Part shown: positions 29,566 through 37,702 of the stretch, piece by piece
Position numbering within the stretch: position 1 is the first letter of the stretch
Layout: each line of letters begins with the position of its first letter
Assembly (NCBI GenBank): GCA_021203205.1
Contig: JAJQBQ010000018.1
Location: 110,033 to 174,032, forward strand
Reading direction: 5' to 3'
DNA length: 64,000 nucleotides
From: Lachnospiraceae bacterium
GTDB lineage: Bacteria > Bacillota > Clostridia > Lachnospirales > Lachnospiraceae
Notes under the pieces: generated by a model
Seen by the model: the letters and a program-made list of their open reading frames with translations, nothing else
What the model was told of the DNA's origin: nothing
Database searches by the model: none
Made by a program: the position numbers and the translations under genes

Positions 29566-32097
29566 ATGAAAAGAAAAATGCCAGGAAAAGCGGTCATCTC
29601 TCTGATGTTGGTTGCTGTTCTTGTGTTGAGTGCTACGATCGGCGTATTTGCGGGTGATTATATCGCACAGGACACGACTTACGAAGATGGACTGACTGTA
29701 GATGGAAGCACGGGATGGAATACCGCTGATGGGGATCATTACCTTGTATCCACACGTGGTACGACCGTGACATTCACAAACACACCTTTCCAGCGGGATA
29801 CTGACAACTGGTCTAACTTTATTGTTGAGACCATATCTTCCTATTCCGCAGATGGGATCAGCCTGAGGGCGGATGCCTACGGCTGGACTTATGGCGACGG
29901 CACAAATACGCCGTCCTATGAAGTGAGCACGAACTGGGATTGGGATGATTTCGCGACGATCTGCACCGAAAATACCGAAATCACCCTCACCGCGACGAAG
30001 ACGAGCGACACCGTCGTTGTGTTCGACATTCTGTTTGGAGATTCCGGATATGAGGAAATCTATACGGTAACCTATCCGAATGCTGTGCCGGATATCTGGT
30101 TTCATGTGGGCGCCGATGGCGGAACTGTGACGATTAATTCTGTAGATTATGTGAGTATCACAGACATTACCGTAGAATCTATCCCGATGACGGAATATTT
30201 TACCGGTGATTATTTTGCAGTTGGCGGCTCAGTTATTACGGTAAGCTATGAGGATGGATCTGCAGAGACACTCACCTATGGTGAAAACTCTTATGTTCTG
30301 GATGCAGATGGAAATTATATTTATATGTACGCAACGAACCTGGAATATGGTGGCAGTTTCTACAGAGGATATGATCTTTATCTTACCGGATCTTATGGGA
30401 TTTATTTTGAAGTGTGCGATTATCAGGGCTGGGAGGTCTTAACGACAGAAGCAACGGAAGAGAATTTTGTTGTCAGAGATATAGAGGCATCTGATCTGGA
30501 AGCACAGGATGCACAGGAGATGTCGCTGGACACGACTTATCCGGTTAACATTGAAGTCTATGGGGAGTCTGACTGGTTCAGCTTCACCCCGGAAACTTCC
30601 GGATATTATGCATTTGTCTCTTCAGATTGCTACGGCTATACGGAAGATGGCGAGTGGTACTATTCAGATCCATGTGCATATGTATACTATGTAGATGAAA
30701 ACGGATATATTACTTCGTATTGGAGCAATTACGGTGTCTATGACAGCAACTTCAACTTGAGAATGTATCTGGATGCCGGCACGACTTATTACCTCAGAGC
30801 ATATATGTATGGCTCATATTCTATCGGAGTTTACAACGTTGCGGTATCAGAGACGTTGGTGATCACTGAAATATCTGTCTCATCTCTTTCACAGACGGAA
30901 TTCGTGCGCTACGCAGAAGAGTTTGATCTGACGGGGACTGTGGTTACGGTAACGTATTCGGACGGTTCGACCGCTGATCTTACGATTGATGGCTCCAGTG
31001 TGTATGATACTTATGCTAACAGAATCAGCTACTATGTTACCTATACCTATGAATATGAGGATCATACTGTAACGCGATATTACTATGGCGGTGAAAATGA
31101 AATGCCGGCAGGTACTTATGTAGTTCATATATATGACAGCTTCACAGGTGCCTATGATGAATCGCAGACAATTACCGTGAAAGAATTTGCTGATTACGAC
31201 GAAATAACGGAGATTGAACTTCTGGACAAAGCCTATGAAGTGACGGATGTAGAGTCTGGCACAGAGACATGGTTCTCATTTACACCAGCTGATACGTCAG
31301 TTTATTATTTTGTTATTGAGGCGGATCAGGAGGTAGAAATTCCGGAAGATGCCTATGATTACTCTTACTGGAATTATCCGTCTGTTTATTATTTTAACGA
31401 AGACGGAGAGAGAATATATGTTTCTCCGCAGTTCGATGAAGAAAACTGGGAATATCTGTATGATGAGTCTGGTGAATACGAATTATATGCTTTGACAGAA
31501 GGTGTGACGTATTTTATCTGCGTTGATTATTATGGCGCATATGAAATCTATGCTGAAGATACTGGCTGGAGCTGGTATGATGGTATTTCCGCAGACATTA
31601 CTATCTCCGTTCAGGAAGTAGACCATACCCACACCTACACAGCCCCGGTGATCGACTGGACCTGGTCTGACGATTACACCAGCGCTACCGCAGTTCTTCG
31701 CTGCGACACCTGCTCTCATACCGAGACCGCAACCGCAACAAGCGATGCGATCACGAGCGTGACCACCGATGCCACCGCAACGGCAGACGGCTCCATCGTT
31801 TATACCGCAACGGTTACGATCGGTGGCGTGGAATACACCTGCACAGTGACCGTAGTGATCCCGGCAACGGGCGACACCAACTCGACCTCTGGCGATGGCA
31901 CCACGACCGGCGATGATGGCGGCACCACAACCGGCGATGATAACACGACAACTGCTGACAGCAGTGACAGCAACACAAGCAGCACCGGCAACACATCAAC
32001 GAATACCGGCGATGTATCGACCATGGCTTACATCGTAATCATCCTCGGCGCGGCAGTGGCAGTTGCTGTCCTGGCGAAGAAGAGAGTGAACGAGTAA
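29566..32097 (+). CDS. Large secreted surface protein with bacterial Ig-like segments and C-terminal membrane anchor
   Basis: An 843-residue protein. GAGGAGG lies 9 nt before ATG 29566. A signal peptide follows (KAVISLMLVAVLVLSATIGV, cleavage near FAG-D). The body is rich in Tyr, Asp, Ser and Thr. Two Ig-like (Big-type) segments can be seen, around residues 200-240 (YFAVGGSVITVSYEDGSAET) and 460-500 (FDLTGTVVTVTYSDGSTADL). Two pre-peptidase-like segments follow the pattern ESDWFSFTPETSGYYAF and ETWFSFTPADTSVYYF. A Thr/Gly/Asp linker near residue 770-815 precedes one hydrophobic span and a KKRVNE tail, an anchor without LPxTG. Ligand unknown. The C8-tract promoter suggests on/off variation. 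Confidence 0.75.
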   Translation: MKRKMPGKAVISLMLVAVLVLSATIGVFAGDYIAQDTTYEDGLTVDGSTGWNTADGDHYLVSTRGTTVTFTNTPFQRDTDNWSNFIVETISSYSADGISLRADAYGWTYGDGTNTPSYEVSTNWDWDDFATICTENTEITLTATKTSDTVVVFDILFGDSGYEEIYTVTYPNAVPDIWFHVGADGGTVTINSVDYVSITDITVESIPMTEYFTGDYFAVGGSVITVSYEDGSAETLTYGENSYVLDADGNYIYMYATNLEYGGSFYRGYDLYLTGSYGIYFEVCDYQGWEVLTTEATEENFVVRDIEASDLEAQDAQEMSLDTTYPVNIEVYGESDWFSFTPETSGYYAFVSSDCYGYTEDGEWYYSDPCAYVYYVDENGYITSYWSNYGVYDSNFNLRMYLDAGTTYYLRAYMYGSYSIGVYNVAVSETLVITEISVSSLSQTEFVRYAEEFDLTGTVVTVTYSDGSTADLTIDGSSVYDTYANRISYYVTYTYEYEDHTVTRYYYGGENEMPAGTYVVHIYDSFTGAYDESQTITVKEFADYDEITEIELLDKAYEVTDVESGTETWFSFTPADTSVYYFVIEADQEVEIPEDAYDYSYWNYPSVYYFNEDGERIYVSPQFDEENWEYLYDESGEYELYALTEGVTYFICVDYYGAYEIYAEDTGWSWYDGISADITISVQEVDHTHTYTAPVIDWTWSDDYTSATAVLRCDTCSHTETATATSDAITSVTTDATATADGSIVYTATVTIGGVEYTCTVTVVIPATGDTNSTSGDGTTTGDDGGTTTGDDNTTTADSSDSNTSSTGNTSTNTGDVSTMAYIVIILGAAVAVAVLAKKRVNE

Positions 32098-32220
32098 ATC
32101 GCGATAAAGGGCTTGCAGGAGAAAGGACAGTGTGAACAGAGGACTTTTCTGATCACACAGCCGGCAGAGGCCTGGAACTGAAAAAATCTGCCGAAGTATT
32201 TCCCAAAAAGCCCGGTAAAT

Positions 32221-32266
32221 AAAAACGACCGACATGAGTTCTCAGAAACATGTCGGTCGTTTTTTA
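32221..32266. terminator. Terminator after the surface-protein gene
   Basis: AAAAACGACCGACATG pairs with CATGTCGGTCGTTTTT, a 16-bp perfect stem followed by T. Confidence 0.9.
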
Positions 32267-32360
32267 CGTGCAGGAGTGTATATGAAAATTTTTCGTGAAC
32301 AGAGTAACATTTTCACGGCTGTCTTGCAAAAATATGCGAAGATTTTTCAAAAAGAAAAAG

Positions 32361-32464
32361 GTTGCAGGGAGCGAACCAGCCGAAACCTGTTTTCCCGCTG
32401 GATGGACGGGAACTGGTAGAGAAAGGAGGGTGTGGTTTCGGCATAATCCGTGTTTCCCTGCAAC
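32361..32464. ncRNA. Palindromic, possibly transcribed structured element
   Basis: Nested pairings: GTTGCAGGGA with TCCCTGCAAC, CCGAAACC with GGTTTCGG, and TTCCCG with CGGGAA, joined by internal loops. It spans 104 bp between a terminator and palindromic element member 3. It may be a small RNA, a cis-acting RNA or a miniature element; no known RNA family is recognised. Confidence 0.4.
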
Positions 32465-32595
32465 ACGAACAAAATTATAACATAGAAAAAATTATTGTCA
32501 AGGGGCTGTTTGGAAATCGACCATGAAAAAGAATAGACAAAACACCGAAATTCTGTTACTATCTGACATAGCTGTTTATGAAAATTTTACAGATA

Positions 32596-32687
32596 TGACA
32601 TCAGGGGCAAAAGCACATGAATCGTATGCTCGCATCCGAATTCATGTGTTTGAGACCCGCAAAACATGATTTTTGACCCCGGTATCA
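32596..32687. repeat. Palindromic intergenic element, member 3 (92 bp)
   Basis: Outer arms TGACATCAGGGGCAAAA and TTTTTGACCCCGGTATCA pair with mismatches; inner arms CACATGAAT and ATTCATGTG pair around a TATGCTCGCATCC core. It ends 38 bp before the acyl-CoA synthetase start. Confidence 0.6.
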
Positions 32688-32725
32688 CAGATATGTCTGG
32701 CAGTAGCTTAAGGGATGATACAGAT

Positions 32726-34456
32726 ATGAGATTTACGGAATTTAAAGAGATGCTTTCGTTTTATGCGGATAAAACGCCGGAAGCGCCTGCGCTTCGTTAT
32801 GAGCAGGACGGTGCACTTTGCACGCTGACCTATGCGGAGCTTACCGCAGCCGTGCGGGAGCGCGCGGAGAAATTAAGACAGTTCGGCGGGACATGTCTTG
32901 GCGTGGTGGCGGACGGCAGCATCGAGTGTGCGCTGACGCTGCTGGCGGCGCCTGCTTCCGGTATGCGGACGGTGCTGTTTGACGCGGCTGCGCCGGAAGA
33001 AACTGTCCGCGCACAGGCCGGGCGGCTTAACGTGGATCGGATCTTTGCGGAGGGGAAATTAAGCGGCACAGAGAGATTTTTTGCGGTCGGTTTGAAAAAA
33101 AATGTTCAGAAGAAGAGAGTGCCCGATTTAACCGGGGGAAAAATTACATTGACAGAAGAAGAGAGTGTGGGAGATTTCGGTCGTCGGGAAGCGGAGAAAG
33201 AATCCGATATCTCAGACGGAAACAAGAGTGAGAAAAACTTTTCAGGTGAGAACGAGAGGGTGGACGATATCGCAGGCGAGATCCTCTTCTTCACCTCCGG
33301 CACCACCGGTGCGGGGCGCGCCGTCATCCTGACGGAGCAGACACTCTGTGCCAGCGCATACAACGGCTCCGCCATGCTGCCGCTTTCGTCGGCAGATACG
33401 CTTTTGTGCATTCTGCCGTTAAATCATGTCTTCGGCGTTGTGTGCGGCTTTTTGTGGGGCCTTTCCTGCGGCGCCTGCGTGGCGTTGGGGCGCGGGGCGA
33501 GACATTATATGGATGACTGTACATACTTTAAACCGACGGCTGTCTCGGCGGTGCCGATGCTGTTCGGTTTCTTATTAAAACATAATTTTCTGAACCCGGA
33601 GTGCAAACTGGTGCTGGTGGGTGCGGGCGACTGCCCGGCATCGCTGCTGCGGGTGGCGAAGGCTCAGGGCATTCGGGTCAGCTTCGGCTACGGCCTCACG
33701 GAAACCAGCTCCGGCGTCGCCATTTCCACAGAGGGCGATCCTTACGCCATGGCAGTCTGCCCGGACGATGAGGTCATCATTGCCGAAGACGGTGAGATCC
33801 TGATCAAGGCGCCGACCTGCGTGATGAAGGGCTACGCCGGTGAGCCGGAGGCCACCGCGGAGGTCTTGAGGGACGGCGTGCTTGCGACTGGAGATCTGGG
33901 CTACCTGGATCAGGACGGAAAGCTGCACGTTACCGGCAGAAAGAAGGAAATGCTGGTGCTTACGGACGGTACGAAGCTGTTCCTGCCGGAGGCAGAGGAG
34001 GAGCTTGCGGCGCTGACCGGCACGGAGGATCTGGCGATCGTGCTCTCGGGCGAGAGGCCTGTGCTGATTTTGGGCGGGGAGCCGGAAGGTGGAACGAAAG
34101 TTTTCGGAAAAACGCCGGATCCGAAAGCAGAAGACGGAAAAACTGCGGAAGAAAAATTAACCGAGGATGCAGTGTCAGACAGAATAATGTCAAAAGAAAA
34201 AGCAGGGGATGAGATATCTTCCGGAAGCAAAAACTTTGGCGAAAAAGCGCCGGAGGGAATGTCGACCGGAGTTGAAAACTTTGTTGGGAAATCACCGGAC
34301 GGAACCGCTCCGGAGGATGTGATTTGGGAAAAAATCCGCAGCTTCCAGGACGCGCGCCCGCGCGGACAGCAGATTTCCGCCATCCGCTGGTACGGAAAGC
34401 CGCTGCCGCGGACGGCGACGGGAAAGCTGAAGCGTTGGATGCTGGGGAATGGGTAA
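32726..34456 (+). CDS. Acyl-CoA synthetase / AMP-dependent ligase with two low-complexity insertions
   Basis: A class I adenylate-forming enzyme of 576 residues from the preferred start at 32726; an earlier in-frame ATG at 32666 lies inside a palindromic element. Signature A3 is ILFFTSGTTGAGRAVIL, A5 is SFGYGLTETSSGVA, and A7/A8 are ATGDLGYLDQDGKLHVTGRK. The catalytic lysine near the end is in PRTATGKLKRW. Two Glu/Lys/Asp/Ser-rich segments interrupt it: one (DNA 33118-33267) just before A3, the other (34082-34321) in the C-terminal domain. It would activate a fatty acid as acyl-AMP, then load CoA or the carrier protein encoded downstream (36335-36580). Confidence 0.85.
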   Translation: MRFTEFKEMLSFYADKTPEAPALRYEQDGALCTLTYAELTAAVRERAEKLRQFGGTCLGVVADGSIECALTLLAAPASGMRTVLFDAAAPEETVRAQAGRLNVDRIFAEGKLSGTERFFAVGLKKNVQKKRVPDLTGGKITLTEEESVGDFGRREAEKESDISDGNKSEKNFSGENERVDDIAGEILFFTSGTTGAGRAVILTEQTLCASAYNGSAMLPLSSADTLLCILPLNHVFGVVCGFLWGLSCGACVALGRGARHYMDDCTYFKPTAVSAVPMLFGFLLKHNFLNPECKLVLVGAGDCPASLLRVAKAQGIRVSFGYGLTETSSGVAISTEGDPYAMAVCPDDEVIIAEDGEILIKAPTCVMKGYAGEPEATAEVLRDGVLATGDLGYLDQDGKLHVTGRKKEMLVLTDGTKLFLPEAEEELAALTGTEDLAIVLSGERPVLILGGEPEGGTKVFGKTPDPKAEDGKTAEEKLTEDAVSDRIMSKEKAGDEISSGSKNFGEKAPEGMSTGVENFVGKSPDGTAPEDVIWEKIRSFQDARPRGQQISAIRWYGKPLPRTATGKLKRWMLGNG

Positions 34457-34473
34457 AACATGAAAAATCAAAA

Positions 34474-34605
34474 ATGAAATTCTATGAGCTGGTTCGCGCG
34501 GTCAGGGAAGTTGGGTCGGAAGATGCATACGAGACATTGGAGACGCTGGTAAAGGGGAAGATGTTGAAGGACATATCGGATTTGCCGTTAGATTTGGCAG
34601 TTTGA
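34474..34605 (+). CDS. Small unrecognised protein (43 aa)
   Basis: The frame MKFYELVRAVREVGSEDAYE to SDLPLDLAV starts 17 bp after the synthetase stop. Composition (balanced charged and hydrophobic, helical) is protein-like, but there is no clear ribosome binding site and I recognise no family. It could be the tail of a decayed gene between the synthetase and the AAA-ATPase-like gene. Confidence 0.3.
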   Translation: MKFYELVRAVREVGSEDAYETLETLVKGKMLKDISDLPLDLAV

Positions 34606-34721
34606 TGAAATCTGTGGGGTCAGGTTTTTGAGAGTGACACTTTTCCGCTTTGCCTTTGCGGCAGCGGAGTGTCCTGCGAACAAGGGAGTGTTTTTAGAGG
34701 GTGAAGAAAAGAGGTGTTCAT

Positions 34722-36317
34722 ATGGGGAATTATCTCAATCCGGGAAACGACGGATTTCGTCAGATTCGAAATGGCGGTTATGTGGACAAAACCGGCCTGA
34801 TCAAATATATAAACCAGACAATTGAGACGACGCCCGGAAGACTGACCAGTTTCAGCAGGCCCCGCAGGTTCGGAAAATCCTTTGCGGCGAAGATGCTTTG
34901 CGCTTATTATGACAAAAGCTGCGATTCCGGAGAATTATTTGCCGGGCTTGAGGCAGAAAAAGCAGCTGATTTTGAAACATACCTGAACAAATTTGACGTG
35001 ATTTATCTGGATATCACCTGGTTCATTGCACGGGCAAGAAGCCGTGGAGAGAATGTGGTGGCCGGCCTGCAGAAAGCCGTGATCGGAGAACTTCAGACAG
35101 AATTTCCGGGGCTGATTGATGAGAAAGAGGTTTTCCTTCCGGATGCACTGTTATCTGTGGCTGAAAAAACAGGAAATAAATTTATAATCATTATAGATGA
35201 GTGGGACGCTCTGTTTAGGGAAGAAAAAGATGATACGGAATTGCTTGAAAATTATGTGATTCTGCTGCGTGGCCTGTTTAAGGGCGGCACAACCACGGAT
35301 AAAATGATCGCGGCTGCCTACATGACGGGCATTCTTCCGATAAAAAAATACGGAAACGAGTCCACTTTGTCCGATTTTCAGGAATATACCATGGCAAATC
35401 CGGATGCGCTGGCTCCGTATGTTGGATTTACGGAACAGGAAGTTTTGAAATTATGTGCCGAAAACGGGATGGATTTCGAGGAAATGAAGTTTTGGTATGA
35501 CGGATATTCTTTCAAAGGTGTAGAATCCGTCTACAATCCAAACTCGGTCATGTCAGCGATCAGACGGCAAAGCATCCGAAATTACTGGATTTCTTCGTCA
35601 TCTTATGAGTCTCTGGCCTTTTATATCAGCATGGATTATAAAGGGTTGAAGCAGGATGTGGTACGTATGCTGGGAGGGAAGTCGGTCAGAGTGAAGATCA
35701 CGACATTCCAGAATGATCTGACATCATTAAAAAGTAAGGATGACGTATTTACGTTGCTGATCCATCTGGGATATTTGAGGTATAATGAGAACGATAAGAC
35801 CGTAACCATACCGAATCAGGAAATTGCCGATGTGTTTGGTGATGCGGTGGAAGGGGAAGGCTGGGATGAAATCGGGGAGATGATCCGGGAATCAGAAGAT
35901 CTGTTGGATGCAACAATACGGCAGGACGCTGTTGCTGTCGTGGAAGCACTGGAAAAGGTTCATAATGCGAACTCGTCCGTTTTGCGTTACAATAATGAAG
36001 CAGCATTAAGCAGTGCAATCATGATTGCCTATTATACGGCAAAGAGGATATATAAAATAGTTCCTGAATTCCCGCAGGGGAAAGGGTTTGCGGAACTGGT
36101 ATTTTTGCCGCGACGAGGTACGGACAAACCAGTGCTTCTGGTCGAATTGAAGGTCGATAAAAACGCGAATTCTGCGATCCGGCAGATTCATGAGAACAAA
36201 TATGAGGGAGACTTGAAAAAGTATTTTGGAAATCTTCTTCTGGTTGGCATCAATTACGATAAAAATGCGAGAGGAAAACGTGCGAAGAGGCATACTTGTG
36301 TGATTGAAAAAGTGTGA
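34722..36317 (+). CDS. AAA-ATPase-like protein with PD-(D/E)XK C-terminus (second copy)
   Basis: A 531-residue protein. The start at 34722 (MGNYLNPGNDGFRQIRNGGY) follows AAGAGGTG by 5 nt and matches the family N-terminus (YVDKTGLIKYINQTI). The P-loop-like block is SRPRRFGKSFAAKML, the Walker B-like block is IIIIDEWDALF, and the C-terminal nuclease-like motif reads ELVFLPRRGTDKPVLLVELK, then NSAIRQIHENKY. It is a diverged paralogue of 35-1645, with clearly different sequence outside the motifs. It stands between the acyl-CoA synthetase and the acyl carrier protein and looks inserted into that cluster; its flanks show no obvious terminal repeats. Confidence 0.88.
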   Translation: MGNYLNPGNDGFRQIRNGGYVDKTGLIKYINQTIETTPGRLTSFSRPRRFGKSFAAKMLCAYYDKSCDSGELFAGLEAEKAADFETYLNKFDVIYLDITWFIARARSRGENVVAGLQKAVIGELQTEFPGLIDEKEVFLPDALLSVAEKTGNKFIIIIDEWDALFREEKDDTELLENYVILLRGLFKGGTTTDKMIAAAYMTGILPIKKYGNESTLSDFQEYTMANPDALAPYVGFTEQEVLKLCAENGMDFEEMKFWYDGYSFKGVESVYNPNSVMSAIRRQSIRNYWISSSSYESLAFYISMDYKGLKQDVVRMLGGKSVRVKITTFQNDLTSLKSKDDVFTLLIHLGYLRYNENDKTVTIPNQEIADVFGDAVEGEGWDEIGEMIRESEDLLDATIRQDAVAVVEALEKVHNANSSVLRYNNEAALSSAIMIAYYTAKRIYKIVPEFPQGKGFAELVFLPRRGTDKPVLLVELKVDKNANSAIRQIHENKYEGDLKKYFGNLLLVGINYDKNARGKRAKRHTCVIEKV

Positions 36318-36334
36318 TATAAAAGGAGGGAAAC

Positions 36335-36580
36335 ATGGAAAGAGAAGAAATCCTGGAAAAAACGAAAAAGGTAATTTATGACTGCGTACCTGAACTGGCT
36401 GGCGTGGAGCTGACCGAGGAATCGGTGGTGAACACGGATCTGGGCATGGATTCCATGTGCTTTATTCTGGTCATCTGCAGGCTGGAAGCCCTGTTTGACG
36501 TGCGCATCCCGGACCGGCAGTGGAATAAGCTGCGCACGCTGGGGGAAGTGGTAGACGCGATCGAGGTGCGGCTGAAATGA
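36335..36580 (+). CDS. Acyl carrier protein
   Basis: An 81-residue acidic helical protein with the phosphopantetheine site NTDLGMDSMCFILVICRLE (Ser40). The second half (FDVRIPDRQWNKLRTLGEVV) is ACP-like too. GGAGGG is 6 nt upstream. It overlaps the thioesterase gene by 4 bp, so the two are translationally coupled. It is not placed with fab genes and probably serves a dedicated lipid product together with the acyl-CoA synthetase upstream and the thioesterase. It needs a phosphopantetheinyl transferase encoded elsewhere. Confidence 0.92.
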   Translation: MEREEILEKTKKVIYDCVPELAGVELTEESVVNTDLGMDSMCFILVICRLEALFDVRIPDRQWNKLRTLGEVVDAIEVRLK

Positions 36581-37482
36581 GTAATATATATGAGGAACAT
36601 CTCCGCGTCACCGTCGACGAGACGAATATGTACCGTGTGATGCGGACGTCCACCGTCTTCGAACTCATGCAGCAGATCTCTATCCGCCAGATGGAAGAGT
36701 TTGGAATTGGGCGGGATAAGACGCTGGACAAAGGCCTGTTGTGGGTCATTTTAAGGCAGTGGGCCGTGATCGAGCGCCTGCCGGAGTACGATGAGCAGGT
36801 GACGCTCCGTTCCTGGCCGGGCGATATGATGCATGTTATTTTTCCGCGCCACTACGAGATGGTTTCGGCGCAGGGGGAGACGCTCCTGCGGGCACAGGCG
36901 CTGTGGATGCTGATTGATCAGAACACGCGCCGCCACATTTTTCCGGATGAATATGGCATCGGGGTGCAGGGACTTGTGACCGGGCGGGAATTGCCGCCGA
37001 TCCCGTCCATCGTAACGCCCGGAGTGAAAGCGGATAAAATATCTGAAACCTCCGGGGCAGCGGAAAAAACGGAACAGAATAGGGAAAGAAAGCTGTCTTC
37101 TTCTGAGCCTGGGAGAGATCTGAATCGACCGGGGGATAAAACAGATCTGAATGAGGATGATACAGACCGGAAGGGAGAATCCCCGAAGGAATTCGACATC
37201 CCCATCCCCTACAGCATGGTGGATCTAAACGGTCACCTGAACAACACCCACTATTTTGACCTGGCGGAGGATCACAGCGCGAGGGCACAGAGCGGAATAC
37301 CGCTTAAGGAGGTCCAGATCGAGTACCTTTCCGAGGCGAAGTATGGCAGCACACTGCATATGAAGCTGGAAACAGAGGGGCAGGCAGATTATTTCACCGC
37401 AACGATCGGGGAGAAGAACTGCTTCAGGTTGAAGATGACTTATGATGAATTCATGACAGGACGGGAAACAAACAGAAAATGA
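36577..37482 (+). CDS. Acyl-ACP thioesterase (FatA/double hotdog type) with a low-complexity linker
   Basis: A 301-residue protein with two hotdog halves. The first is at about residues 3-145 (YEEHLRVTVDETNMYRVMRT, LLWVILRQWAVIERLPEYDE). The second starts near residue 208 (IPYSMVDLNGHLNNTHYFDL), with the Asn/His pair used by FatA-type enzymes. The linker (DNA about 37030-37190) is a Glu/Lys/Asp/Ser-rich stretch of about 55 residues not needed by the family. It overlaps the ACP gene by 4 bp. The enzyme would release fatty acids from ACP, and the upstream synthetase could re-activate them. Confidence 0.88.
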   Translation: MSNIYEEHLRVTVDETNMYRVMRTSTVFELMQQISIRQMEEFGIGRDKTLDKGLLWVILRQWAVIERLPEYDEQVTLRSWPGDMMHVIFPRHYEMVSAQGETLLRAQALWMLIDQNTRRHIFPDEYGIGVQGLVTGRELPPIPSIVTPGVKADKISETSGAAEKTEQNRERKLSSSEPGRDLNRPGDKTDLNEDDTDRKGESPKEFDIPIPYSMVDLNGHLNNTHYFDLAEDHSARAQSGIPLKEVQIEYLSEAKYGSTLHMKLETEGQADYFTATIGEKNCFRLKMTYDEFMTGRETNRK

Positions 37483-37702
37483 AAAACGCCTGACATCGGG
37501 ACGGAGAAAGATAGTGTGTAAAAATCTACAGGGAATTAATCACATGTGATATCCGGAACAGATGAATGTGGTTTTGCAAAAACCTGCGAAATAAGGTGAA
37601 AGAGTGAGTGTAAAGAGGCTTGAAAATTGCTGCTGTTACAGAAAAACCACGGCAGAAATTTCATCTCTGGAAATATAGCAATCAAGGAAGGAAGACAAGA
37701 TT

